Positions 37,671 to 47,094 of a stretch of 64,000 bases of DNA are shown one piece after another (position 1 is the first letter of the stretch; each line of letters begins with the position of its first letter). This DNA comes from Microcaldota archaeon (GTDB taxonomy: Archaea > Micrarchaeota > Micrarchaeia > Anstonellales > Bilamarchaeaceae): assembly GCA_018812715.1 (NCBI GenBank), contig JAHJCT010000017.1, forward strand, positions 140,019 to 204,018. Direction: 5' to 3'. Below the pieces are notes generated by a model that saw only the letters and a list, made by a program, of their open reading frames with translations, did not search any database and was not told the origin of the DNA. The position numbers were made by a program, and so were the translations under genes.

Positions 37671-38161
37671 ACCTCCACGTGGACAATTACTGGACTTTCA
37701 TTCAAAATCCCTAATCTTTTGTAGACAATTGCACTATCAAGATCTCCAGCAAATGTTCCAAATTCATAATATGTTTCATTAGTTTCCAATTCCATTATCC
37801 GAACTCCTAGTCCATATTTCTGCATACCTAATCTGGTTTTCACTAGCTCATATTCTGTATCATTTGCTGAAACTAATCTTTCTATTTTCAAATTATTCAA
37901 TTCGTTACGTCCATTTACCAAACCAACACTTGTGATATTTCCATCCAACTGAGATAATGTTTCCCAACTCTTTGGTTCTCCACTAGTTGTCAGAAGTGCC
38001 TCTGCTGCAAACATTGCATCAGTTTGCATTTGCCTGTATTCATGCGTTGTATTCCAGCGAATTGCAAGGCTATTCCAGATAAGCACTGAGAATAAAAGTA
38101 TGAATGCCAATACGACCGTAGCAGCTGAAAAATCTACGCTCCACGTTTGTCCTTTACTCAA
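37661..38161 (-). CDS. Pilus-cluster pseudopilin-like protein
   Basis: SKGQTWSVDFSAATVVLAFILLFSVLIWNSLAI. Confidence 0.6.
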   Translation of the reverse strand: MSKGQTWSVDFSAATVVLAFILLFSVLIWNSLAIRWNTTHEYRQMQTDAMFAAEALLTTSGEPKSWETLSQLDGNITSVGLVNGRNELNNLKIERLVSANDTEYELVKTRLGMQKYGLGVRIMELETNETYYEFGTFAGDLDSAIVYKRLGILNESPVIVHVEVWQ

Positions 38162-38531
38162 TTTCTATCGCCCCGTTATTATTTTTGATAAGCATTTGCC
38201 CTCCTTCAATTGTAGTCGTGTTTACATTTCCATTAAGCAAAGGTGCCTGTGATGCTGCATATGGTCTTTTTGATTCCACAGAAACAGTTGCAATTGTTAT
38301 ATTCTCCCTATCTATTTTTCCAACTGTAAAATTGTATTGTGCACCATCACCAGCAAGATGCACATAATTTATTGCTGCTGATACTCTATACGCATTTCCC
38401 AACGTTGCCAATGATTCTTCTGTTTGAAAAAGATTTACTTTTTCACCAAGATAAATAGTAGTAAATACTACAAAAATGACCATAAGAGCTGAAAGCACGA
38501 AGAGAAATTCCATTGATACTTGTGCCTTCAT
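38154..38531 (-). CDS. Type IV pilin-like protein with class III signal peptide
   Basis: MKAQVSMEFLFVLSALMVIFVVFTTIYLG. Confidence 0.78.
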   Translation of the reverse strand: MKAQVSMEFLFVLSALMVIFVVFTTIYLGEKVNLFQTEESLATLGNAYRVSAAINYVHLAGDGAQYNFTVGKIDRENITIATVSVESKRPYAASQAPLLNGNVNTTTIEGGQMLIKNNNGAIEIE

Positions 38532-38541
38532 GATATTACCT

Positions 38542-40311
38542 TTATGTTGGGCCGCATTGGCTGTAACCCTCAGATGATTCGCTTTCGCATGTTGTATTTA
38601 TTTCTCCCCTGTAACAATCATCATTTCCTTCGCCACCATCAAGTGTATCTGTATCTAACCCGCCATCTATTTTGTCATTGGCTACTTCGCCATATATGGT
38701 ATCTGCCCCATAGCTTCCACAAATGGTGTCCTTTCCATCCCCACCATAAATAATATCATTTCCATCCCCACCATAAATTAGATCATCACCATGTTCTCCA
38801 TAAATCTCATCATTTCCATCCCCACCATCAATATCATCAGCTGCATCCCCACCATAAATAATATCATTTCCACCCTGGCCATAAAGCCAGTCATTGCTGC
38901 CTTCTCCATAAAGTATATCGTCACCTGGTCCGCCATCAAGAATATCATTGCTGTTTGAACCATAAAGTATGTCATTACCTTCAAGCCCGCATACTTTATC
39001 ATTACCCGAGCCAGTGTAAATTATATCTGATTCATTTGTCCCTACAATAACATCCTGCCCTGGTCCTCCCATAAGCGTTCCATTATATGGCTGGCCATCT
39101 TGTGGTCCGCCTACAACCGTGCCATTAACTACATAAATAGTGGCAAATTCGCAATTGCACACCGGAACACCCATATATCCTGAACTCACTGGACAATGAC
39201 AGAATCCACTTCCATTACCCCAACCAGATTCGCCACCGCCTCCAAAGCCAGAGTCAACAACAACATATAGTGCAATTGTATCCTGGGCATTTTCTTCGCC
39301 CTCTCCAACTACCATAATAGCACCTTCATAATCTCCATCAGATGTTTCATTAGGTACAGTCAGAGTCAATGTTTTTTCCACACATGTGCTTGGGGCCATT
39401 CCTCCAAGGGATGTAGTATTTCCTACCCAGCTTCCAGGGGGCCCAACACTTGGAGTAAATGTAACGCTTGTTGGTGCAGTCAGATAATTTGTACATATAG
39501 TGAATGTTCCCTCTGCACTACCACCGGGTGGAAGGTTTTCTGCCCAGAAATTTGGAGTGACATTCAATGCATCACTTACCTCAACTGCATATCCTGCAAT
39601 CTCGATTGTTATTGGTACACGTACAGTTTCTGTATTATTTTCTGCATCACTAGCAGTAAATCTCATCTCCCCATTGTAATAACCAACTGCAGTTGGACTT
39701 GCACTAAATGAAAGATCAATTGTTTGTTTATCACTAGGGCCTAATACAAAACCTGAACCAGGAGATATATCCATATCAACTTTATCGCTGGTCCATATCT
39801 CAGCATGCTCAACATTGATACTAGAATTCCACAAACTCTTAACATAAAAAGAAGCATTGGTAGTTTCATTTCTATTCATAATAACATAAATTGAATTCTT
39901 GCTAAGCGATAGCATTGCATTTCCTATGCGCACTTTATTTCCTTCTGATATTACCCATACCCAATGAGCTCCGCTTGTTCCAGGAAATGATCCATGCACT
40001 TCAAAATATTCTACAGTAACATAATCGCTTCCCCTAACTTTCAATCTTATTGTCCTGTTTTCAATGTAAGAATTTTCAGGTTCATAGCTGCTTGGAAGAA
40101 TTATGTAAACCTGTTTTCTTGCTCCTTCTCCCTGTGCATAGACCTCTTTTGCCGCTGCACTAATATCTAAGATAGAATTTGTTGCATCGTGTTGCTCTTT
40201 CAATTCGCTGATCCCTCCGACTTGCTGAAGGGCAATAATTATTACTGTAGTCAAAATAAAAACTGCTAATGCCAATACCAAAAGAAATTCTATACTCGTC
40301 TGGGCACGCAT
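38542..40311 (-). CDS. Pilin-like N-terminus fused to RTX (Ca-binding nonapeptide) repeats
   Basis: MRAQTSIEFLLVLALAVFILTTVIII at N-term; C-term GGPGDDILYGEGSNDWLYGQGGNDIIYGGDAADDIDGGDGNDEIYGEHGDDLIYGGDGNDIIYGGDGKD. Confidence 0.88.
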   Translation of the reverse strand: MRAQTSIEFLLVLALAVFILTTVIIIALQQVGGISELKEQHDATNSILDISAAAKEVYAQGEGARKQVYIILPSSYEPENSYIENRTIRLKVRGSDYVTVEYFEVHGSFPGTSGAHWVWVISEGNKVRIGNAMLSLSKNSIYVIMNRNETTNASFYVKSLWNSSINVEHAEIWTSDKVDMDISPGSGFVLGPSDKQTIDLSFSASPTAVGYYNGEMRFTASDAENNTETVRVPITIEIAGYAVEVSDALNVTPNFWAENLPPGGSAEGTFTICTNYLTAPTSVTFTPSVGPPGSWVGNTTSLGGMAPSTCVEKTLTLTVPNETSDGDYEGAIMVVGEGEENAQDTIALYVVVDSGFGGGGESGWGNGSGFCHCPVSSGYMGVPVCNCEFATIYVVNGTVVGGPQDGQPYNGTLMGGPGQDVIVGTNESDIIYTGSGNDKVCGLEGNDILYGSNSNDILDGGPGDDILYGEGSNDWLYGQGGNDIIYGGDAADDIDGGDGNDEIYGEHGDDLIYGGDGNDIIYGGDGKDTICGSYGADTIYGEVANDKIDGGLDTDTLDGGEGNDDCYRGEINTTCESESSEGYSQCGPT

Positions 40312-40361
40312 GTTATCCTAACTTATCGTACTATTAAATCCTTTTCTATTAAAGTAGGGAT

Positions 40362-41096
40362 CTATCTTCTCCTATGGCATCCCCTTCTTTTTAATTTAGT
40401 TATCTTCAATCCATTTTTTCCTATTTCAAATTCATTCAGATAATCGCTGTGATTGGTATCTCTCATTTTCAATATCTCCATTGCCCTTTTTCTAGTAGAA
40501 TCAGTTCTGCAATGGTAGAGATTGATTATTGCATCTGTAAGGAATCCAAGTCTTCCGCCGCTTGCATGTTCTGGTGTAACTGCAACTTCTGAAGTTACTA
40601 ATGCTGTTGAATCCCATTTTCTTAATAATTCAAAAAGATTGAGGACTGATTCATTTGCCCTATATTGATTTTCAAAAACCATTTCATAAGCAGTGAGTGA
40701 ATCGATTACCAGTCTCTTTGCTTTCATATCCTCCACTACATCACGAAGAGAACCGCCACCCTGGGCGATTATGCCAACTATTTCATGTGGCTCATATCGT
40801 ACAATTGCTAGTTTGTCTTTTTTGATCAGTTCTTTAAGGTCCCAGCCAAAACTAGTACCATGCTGGCAGATTGTTTCTGTTGATTCTGAAAAGCTTATGT
40901 AAACCCCTGGTTCATCATAATCTTTTGCTCCTTTGTAGAGATATTGAAGGCAGAAGAGTGTTTTTCCATTTCCAGTGTCTCCTCGTATCATAATAGTACT
41001 ATTTTTTACAAATCCCCCTTCCATGAGTTTATCTAATCCACCAATACCAGTAGGAACTCTTTCAATTGCTTCATATGTACATTTCTTTTTTGCCAT
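40362..41096 (-). CDS. KaiC/RAD55-like RecA-superfamily ATPase
   Basis: RVPTGIGGLDKLMEGGFVKNSTIMIRGDTGNGKTLFCLQYL. Confidence 0.9.
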   Translation of the reverse strand: MAKKKCTYEAIERVPTGIGGLDKLMEGGFVKNSTIMIRGDTGNGKTLFCLQYLYKGAKDYDEPGVYISFSESTETICQHGTSFGWDLKELIKKDKLAIVRYEPHEIVGIIAQGGGSLRDVVEDMKAKRLVIDSLTAYEMVFENQYRANESVLNLFELLRKWDSTALVTSEVAVTPEHASGGRLGFLTDAIINLYHCRTDSTRKRAMEILKMRDTNHSDYLNEFEIGKNGLKITKLKRRGCHRRR

Positions 41097-41133
41097 AACC
41101 TGTTAATTCGTGTTAGAAATATATATGTTTGGG

Positions 41134-42408
41134 CTATAGTGAAATTAGTTTATCCCATTGCTTTTTTTCTATATTAATTCCGAGCAATTCTTCTGCACTT
41201 TTATGATCGAGTTGTGACAATGTAATTTTCTTTTTCTCACAATGTTTTACCAGTTTCCCTGTTTTTTCATGGGCTTCTCTAAATGAAATTCCGTTCATAG
41301 CCAAATAATCAGCTATCTTTGTTGCCTGTGCAAAACCTTCATCCAATTCTTTGCATATTTCTTCTTGATTGAATTCCAGTTTTTTTACTATCTTTGTCAA
41401 TACTGCAATACACTGCATTGTTGTTTCGATCCCACTCATAACTGCAAATTTCGTTTCTTGCATATCGGAATGATAACCAGAAATCAATGCTTTTTTTACA
41501 GAAAGCACATGCATAAGATTTGAATGCACTCTAGCCGTTCTCCCTCTAATAAGTTCAAGGGCATCCGGATTTTTCTTATTTGGCATTATGCTGCTTCCTG
41601 TGCAAAATTCATCTGGTAATTCAACTAATCCTTTTTGCGATAGCCAGATCAATTCTTCTGCTATGCCAGATAATTTTGCCATAATTATACTCAACGCTGA
41701 AAGAAGCTCTGCTTCACATTCTCCTCTTGAGCTTATTGTGTCTAATTCATTATCCTGTACTTTTTCAAATCCCAAGAGCTTTGCAGTATACTCTCTATCT
41801 ATCTTCCAGCTAGTGCCTGCAAGTGCACATGCCCCTAAAGGATTCATATTTATTCTTTTGAAACAATCGCCAAGTCTTTCTATATCCCGCTGTAAACTTT
41901 TCGTATATGCGTCACACCAAAACTCTATTGTAATTGGTTGCGCAACTCTTGTGTGCGTATAGCCAACCACAGGTTCTTTCTTGGAAATATCAGCAAAACT
42001 TTTCTGCAATTTTTTTATCTCATCCTTTAAGCAAGCTACTTCGTCCCGCATATATAGTCGCATATCCAAAAGCACTTGATCATTTCTAGAACGTGCAGTA
42101 TGCATTTTCTTTCCATGTTCTGTTTTTTTACTCACTGCAGTTTCAATATTCATATGCACATCTTCTAATTTTTCATCAAGCTTAAACTTTCCTTTTTCCC
42201 ACGCCTCCTTTATCTCTTCTAGTGCATTCACTATCTCTGCAGCTTCATTCTCTTTGAGAATTCCCTGCTTTTTCAACATCTTCACATGTGCAATACTACC
42301 CAGAATATCATATGGCACCAGCTTTTCATCAAGCACAATGTTCTCTGCACTATTGAACTTCAGTATATCCTTATCAGGACTCTTGGAAAAACGACCTCTC
42401 CAAAGCAT
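41134..42408 (-). CDS. argH: Argininosuccinate lyase
   Basis: [12 protein letters not shown]...TARSRNDQVLLDMRLYMR...GSSIMPNKKNPDALELIRGR. Confidence 0.95.
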   Translation of the reverse strand: MLWRGRFSKSPDKDILKFNSAENIVLDEKLVPYDILGSIAHVKMLKKQGILKENEAAEIVNALEEIKEAWEKGKFKLDEKLEDVHMNIETAVSKKTEHGKKMHTARSRNDQVLLDMRLYMRDEVACLKDEIKKLQKSFADISKKEPVVGYTHTRVAQPITIEFWCDAYTKSLQRDIERLGDCFKRINMNPLGACALAGTSWKIDREYTAKLLGFEKVQDNELDTISSRGECEAELLSALSIIMAKLSGIAEELIWLSQKGLVELPDEFCTGSSIMPNKKNPDALELIRGRTARVHSNLMHVLSVKKALISGYHSDMQETKFAVMSGIETTMQCIAVLTKIVKKLEFNQEEICKELDEGFAQATKIADYLAMNGISFREAHEKTGKLVKHCEKKKITLSQLDHKSAEELLGINIEKKQWDKLISL

Positions 42409-43622
42409 TATTTCCCTCTATGTGTTATTGCATTATGTGCCATTAATCTGATTGCATTTATTTTTATGAATCCTTCTGAGTCTTTTTGATTAAATCCGCC
42501 TTCTATATCCATACTGGAGAGTTCTTTATCATAGAGTGAGCTTGGTGATTCTCTGCCCTTTACTGTTACATTTCCTTTGTACAATGAAAGATAAACCACA
42601 CCATCAATAAGCTCTTGACTTTTTCCTATTGCTGCTGCCAGAAAATCCATTTCTGGACTATACCAGAAACCATAGTAAACCAGCTCAGCAAATTTTGGAG
42701 CCAGCATATCTCGTAATCGCATAACTTCACGATCCATTGCTATTGACTCTATATCCAAATGCGCAGCACGCAGTATCGTTGCCCCAGGAGTTTCATATAC
42801 TCCACGCGATTTTATTCCAACGTATCTATTTTCTACAATATCAATTCTTCCAACAGCATTTTTTGCACCAATCTCATTAAGATACTCAAAAAGTTCTAAC
42901 GGTTCTGTTTTTACAGTTCCATTGTTTACAACCTTCACAGGCAACCCATCTTTGAAGTGAATCTCAATTTCTGTTTCTTCATTTGGTGCATCTTCTGGTG
43001 CATTTGTCCATTGAAACATCTCCTTAGCAGGAACTTTTGCTGGATCTTCTAAAACACCTGATTCATAGCTTATATGCATTAAATTGGCATCAGTGCTATA
43101 TGGTTTTTCATGCGTTGCATCGACTGGTATTCCCTTTTCTTTTGCATAATTAATAAGATCAGTTCTCCCCTTGAACTTTTCAAGGAATTCACTATCTTTC
43201 CAAGGAGAAATTATCTTTATTTTTGGATTCAGTGCATAATATGTTAATTCAAATCTCACCTGGTCATTTCCCTTGCCTGTTGCTCCATGTGCCACATATT
43301 CTGCCCCTTCCTTCTCGGCGATCTCAATTTGTTTTTTAGCTATGATTGGTCGTGCCAATGCCGTGCCAAGCAGGTATCTTCCTTCATAAATAGCATTAGC
43401 GCCAATTGCTGGGAATATGAAATCCGTAACAAATTCTTTTTTCAGATCTTCAATATAAACTTTTGAAGCTCCAATCTTCAATGCCTTTTCTTTTGCAGTT
43501 TCAAAATCTTCTTTTTGTCCAACATCTGCCATATATGCAATGACATCATAGCCTTCGTCTACTAGCCATTTCAGTATGCATGATGTATCCAATCCACCTG
43601 AGTATGCTAAGATAACTTTCAT
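42408..43622 (-). CDS. argG: Argininosuccinate synthase
   Basis: [20 protein letters not shown]...[14 protein letters not shown]. Confidence 0.95.
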   Translation of the reverse strand: MKVILAYSGGLDTSCILKWLVDEGYDVIAYMADVGQKEDFETAKEKALKIGASKVYIEDLKKEFVTDFIFPAIGANAIYEGRYLLGTALARPIIAKKQIEIAEKEGAEYVAHGATGKGNDQVRFELTYYALNPKIKIISPWKDSEFLEKFKGRTDLINYAKEKGIPVDATHEKPYSTDANLMHISYESGVLEDPAKVPAKEMFQWTNAPEDAPNEETEIEIHFKDGLPVKVVNNGTVKTEPLELFEYLNEIGAKNAVGRIDIVENRYVGIKSRGVYETPGATILRAAHLDIESIAMDREVMRLRDMLAPKFAELVYYGFWYSPEMDFLAAAIGKSQELIDGVVYLSLYKGNVTVKGRESPSSLYDKELSSMDIEGGFNQKDSEGFIKINAIRLMAHNAITHRGK

Positions 43623-43718
43623 ATTTATCACTCATCTTTTGCAACTTCATTGCTACGGAATACACTTATAAACATTTTGTGAAATATGTTACATATCAAT
43701 ACAAATGTGTTACATATG

Positions 43719-44318
43719 GAACAAAACATCTCAGAATTGGTTTGGCTCTACGTCAAAAGAAGGCCTTTTCTCAAAGAAGTTCTCCGCGAAGGAGTGGTGA
43801 ATTATTCATCTTTGGCCAGGAAAATTTCAATAGATGCATTTGGTGATTTAAAACATCAAAATGCTGTAAAAATGGCATTAATTCGTCTTTCTTCTAAAAT
43901 GGAAAAACTCGAAACTGATCTCGAAGAAAAAATCTTAGCCCTAATGAAAAAGAGTTCAATGACTATCAAAAACAAGGTTGCAGTAATAATAGCAACAAAA
44001 CATTTTGAAGAATTGAAACCTCTTTCTTTTGCAAAATCTGGTAAAATAATTACATATATAGTTGAACAGCAGGAACTTCAAAAACTTCCAAAAAGCAAAT
44101 TAATATGGAAAACAGAAGAAAATCTGAATCTCATAACAATAGAGAGCCCGGAAGAGTTGGAAGAAGTTCCGGGGGTTATCTCTTACATTCTTAGTGCTTT
44201 AGCCTCTGAAGGAATAAATGTTGTAGAATTTATCTCTTGCTATACTGATACACTTCTTGTAATAAAACAAGCTGATACTGAAAGTGCATTTAGGATACTT
44301 TCAAATATTATGGAATAA
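43719..44318 (+). CDS. ACT-like domain protein, divergent from argGH (possible regulator)
   Basis: N-terminal helical region; C-term LNLITIESPEELEEVPGVISYILSALASEGINVVEFISCYTDTLLVI. Confidence 0.6.
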   Translation, partial: EQNISELVWLYVKRRPFLKEVLREGVVNYSSLARKISIDAFGDLKHQNAVKMALIRLSSKMEKLETDLEEKILALMKKSSMTIKNKVAVIIATKHFEELKPLSFAKSGKIITYIVEQQELQKLPKSKLIWKTEENLNLITIESPEELEEVPGVISYILSALASEGINVVEFISCYTDTLLVIKQADTESAFRILSNIME

Positions 44319-44631
44319 TTACTGCTTGCGCATCATCTAACAACTCTGCATATTCTTTACTAATTTTCAAATCAAGTTCAATTAGTTTTTGAACAACTGG
44401 ATTTTCCTTATTTAATTTATACAATACAGTATTTCCTATTTTCCTGGTTTTTGTTACAAGTTCATATCTCTCAAGAGTCGACCATATATTGTAGAGTGAT
44501 GCCCTGGATATCCTAGAATTCTCAGCAATTTCTGTTTTTGTGTAATCAAAAATGCTATTTTCAATCAAAAAATCAATTACTCTGATCAAAGGCGCATCAC
44601 CTAAAAACTGAACAAATACTGATTTTTCCAT
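44308..44631 (-). CDS. Winged-helix transcriptional regulator
   Basis: DYTKTEIAENSRISRASLYNIWSTLERYELVTKTRKIGNTVLYKLN; listed ORF likely over-extended. Confidence 0.7.
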   Translation of the reverse strand: MEKSVFVQFLGDAPLIRVIDFLIENSIFDYTKTEIAENSRISRASLYNIWSTLERYELVTKTRKIGNTVLYKLNKENPVVQKLIELDLKISKEYAELLDDAQAVIIP

Positions 44632-44663
44632 GTTTAAACTCTGAAGAGAAATGTTTATAAATA

Positions 44664-44692
44664 TAGACATTGAATGTCTACTTTGGTAGACA
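44664..44692. promoter_or_regulatory. Operator-like TAGACAT-TGA-ATGTCTA plus third TAGACA half-site
   Basis: Read directly; abuts TATA-like TTTATAAATATA between divergent genes. Confidence 0.55.
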
Positions 44693-44922
44693 ACCATGCC
44701 AGAATTGGGGGGCAAGGATCTAATTCCTTGGATACTGGACAAATTATACCCAAAGGTGCACCTAAACACATGCGCAGAAAAATAAAAGGAACAGTAGAAC
44801 AACTAATTAAAGATGGCTATATCCTTTCTAAGCCTACGAGTTATGGTTTAGAGGTTAGTTTGAATTTTGAAAGAAAGAATGAGATTTTTGATATCATCGA
44901 AAAATGGAAATTAAAAAAATAA
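44674..44922 (+). CDS. Small protein of unknown function, divergent from the winged-helix regulator
   Basis: ...KHMRRKIKGTVEQLIKDGYILSKPTSYGLEVSLNFERKNEIFDIIEKWKLKK; start uncertain. Confidence 0.5.
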   Translation: MSTLVDNHARIGGQGSNSLDTGQIIPKGAPKHMRRKIKGTVEQLIKDGYILSKPTSYGLEVSLNFERKNEIFDIIEKWKLKK

Positions 44923-44925
44923 AAA

Positions 44926-44982
44926 CGGGCCTCAGATTGAAATTCTTCGAATTTCAAAACACCCCGTTTCTAGCATGGAAAA
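44926..44982 (-). repeat. Duplicated tRNA-Arg(CCT) 3' end plus TTGAA-type hairpin
   Basis: Minus strand GGCCCGTTTT repeated 57 nt downstream; hairpin TTGAAATTC-GAA-GAATTTCAA between copies. Confidence 0.8.
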
Positions 44983-45138
44983 CGGGCCCGAGGGGATTTG
45001 AACCCCTGGCCTTCGCCTTTCTCCTAGATAAGTAGGAGAGCGTCGCTTGAGACTCAGAATAGCCCTTGCTAATCCAAACTGTCCAAGGTGCTCAAACTGT
45101 CCGAGGTTTTCTCAAAAAGTTTCCTGAGCTACGGGCCC
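44983..45138 (-). tRNA. tRNA-Arg(CCT) with three introns and a 9-nt micro-exon
   Basis: Exons 45138-45124, 45087-45079, 45047-45033, 45018-44983; spliced GGGCCCGTAGCTCAGCTTGGACAGAGCGACGCTCTCCTAAGGCGAAGGCCAGGGGTTCAAATCCCCTCGGGCCCG (75 nt) folds as a tRNA. Confidence 0.9.
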
Positions 45139-45196
45139 TACCTTCGAATGTGCTAAGTTTGCTTTTTAAATTGTTTTCAATTAGAACATAGATTCT

Positions 45197-45955
45197 ATGA
45201 TTCTCGAATTATCATCCCTTATTAGGCAATCTGTTGAACAAAGCCTAGAAGATCAGGTAGCAGTATCATTTTCAGGTGGCCTTGACTCTACTACTATAGC
45301 AACAGTTGCAACAAAAAACACCATGACCGATCTTTTCTCTTGTGGCTGTGAAAAAAGCCAGGATCTAGAATATGCAGAAAAAGTGGCAAAAGAACTATCT
45401 GTTCCGTTGAATAAAGTCTTGGTTTCTGATACAATCGCCCTATCCACTTATGGAAAAATTCATTCTTTCCTTCCACTTGATTTTCTAAAGCTTGAAATAC
45501 TAATTCCGGTTTATTGTGCCGCAGAAGCTGCTAAACAAAAAGGCCATTCTGTCATGCTTTTTGGTGCTGGTGCAGAGGAACTCTTCATTGGTTATGATCG
45601 TTATTATAGATATCATGAAGAGGGAAAGGATCTTGATGCCATTCTCAAAGAAGAATTCAGAACACTTCCACAAAGAGAAATCGCATGGATAAAAAAGATC
45701 TGCAAAAAATTCAATATTGAAGCACGTTTTCCATTATATAATAGAGATATCGCAGACTTAATTTTTTCTGTGCCTATTGAAGATCGAATGGAGGAGAGGG
45801 AACTAAAAAAAGGCATTCTCCGCGAAGCAGCAAAAATCCTTGGTGTCCCATCTACTGCCATTATGCGAAAGAAAAAAGCTATGCAATATGGCTCCGGTGT
45901 TCACAAACTACTTCTTAAACATTCAGAAGAGATAAACCGCATTTATCCTTCATGA
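45197..45955 (+). CDS. Asparagine synthase-related PP-loop ATPase
   Basis: VAVSFSGGLDSTTIATVA...LFGAGAEELFIGYDRYYRY. Confidence 0.82.
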   Translation: MILELSSLIRQSVEQSLEDQVAVSFSGGLDSTTIATVATKNTMTDLFSCGCEKSQDLEYAEKVAKELSVPLNKVLVSDTIALSTYGKIHSFLPLDFLKLEILIPVYCAAEAAKQKGHSVMLFGAGAEELFIGYDRYYRYHEEGKDLDAILKEEFRTLPQREIAWIKKICKKFNIEARFPLYNRDIADLIFSVPIEDRMEERELKKGILREAAKILGVPSTAIMRKKKAMQYGSGVHKLLLKHSEEINRIYPS

Positions 45956-46764
45956 GCTTCAACAACATTACTAATTAGCATAGCAACTGTCATTGGCCCA
46001 ACACCACCAGGAACAGGACTACAATGTGCTTTTTTTATCACATTATCGAAGTCCACATCTCCTCTCAGTTTATCGTCTACTCTGGTGGTTCCTACATCAA
46101 TTACATAAGCACCTTCTTTCACCATATCTGCAGTTACTAATCCCGGTTTTCCTACAGCAACTACTAATATGTCAGCATTTCGTGTGTGCTCAACAAGATT
46201 TTTTGTCTTTGAATGGCAAACAGTTACAGTAGCATTTTTCTCAAGAAGCATTAATGCTAAAGGCTTTCCAACGACATTACTTCTTCCTATTACTGTTACA
46301 TTTTTCCCAGAAATTTCAACATTATAATGTTCAAGTATTTTCATTACTCCCAAAGGTGTTGCTGGTTTGAATGTTTTTACTCCACTTACCATCTTACCCA
46401 TACTTGCCGGAGTCCATCCATCTACATCTTTCTCCGGTTTAATCGCCTCAAGTACTTTGTTATAATCTATTTGTTTAGGTAAAGGTGCCTGAACTATGAA
46501 TCCGTCAACGTCTCCATCATTATTGAGTTCATCTACTAACGAGAGTACTGCACCCTCGGTTGCAGTTTCAGAAAGTCTTTTTAGAGTTGTTTTTACACCA
46601 ACTTTCGCTGCTCTATCTATTTTCTTCTTTACATAAATTTCTGAGGCAGGATCATTCCCAACAAGCACTATTGCCAAATGCGGTTTTGTTTTCATTTTAC
46701 TTACTTTTTCTTCTATTCTTTCAAGTACAGCTTTAGCAGCTTCTCTTCCTGATAAAACATTATA
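45943..46764 (-). CDS. folD: Methylenetetrahydrofolate dehydrogenase/cyclohydrolase
   Basis: DVDGFIVQAPLPKQID...GRSNVVGKPLALMLLEKNATVTVCHSKT...PVPGGVGPMT. Confidence 0.95.
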   Translation of the reverse strand, partial: YNVLSGREAAKAVLERIEEKVSKMKTKPHLAIVLVGNDPASEIYVKKKIDRAAKVGVKTTLKRLSETATEGAVLSLVDELNNDGDVDGFIVQAPLPKQIDYNKVLEAIKPEKDVDGWTPASMGKMVSGVKTFKPATPLGVMKILEHYNVEISGKNVTVIGRSNVVGKPLALMLLEKNATVTVCHSKTKNLVEHTRNADILVVAVGKPGLVTADMVKEGAYVIDVGTTRVDDKLRGDVDFDNVIKKAHCSPVPGGVGPMTVAMLISNVVEAHEG

Positions 46765-46916
46765 CATAATTAGACTTCTATCGAGTAATGGTTTTAAAGA
46801 CGCTTTTTTAAGAGCAGTATCTCTGACTAATAAGAAAGGCATAAGTTAATTTTTATGCCGAGCAAGCGTTTTAAGCTTTCTTTTTAAGGTTATCCTCACA
46901 AGATATTTGCCATCTT

Positions 46917-47094
46917 GGGCCTGTAGCTCAGCCAGGTTAGAGCGACGGTCTTATATGACACGTTCTAATACAGTATAAGACTGGTTGAACCTACTAAGAA
47001 AGCCGTAGGTCCGGAGTTGCGCTTTTTGAAAAAAAGCGCCCAAAAACTGGGTCTTATTAAAAAGCGCACTGGAATTCAAATCTCCGCAGGCCCA
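46917..47094 (+). tRNA. tRNA-Ile(TAT) with anticodon-loop and T-arm introns
   Basis: Exons 46917-46955, 47001-47016, 47075-47094; spliced GGGCCTGTAGCTCAGCCAGGTTAGAGCGACGGTCTTATAAGCCGTAGGTCCGGAGTTCAAATCTCCGCAGGCCCA; BHBs CTTA/TAAG and CCGG/CTGG. Confidence 0.88.

Noticed and set aside
38778-39002. Overlapping frame ORF inside the RTX region
   Set aside because: By-product of repetitive RTX codons in the 38542-40311 gene.
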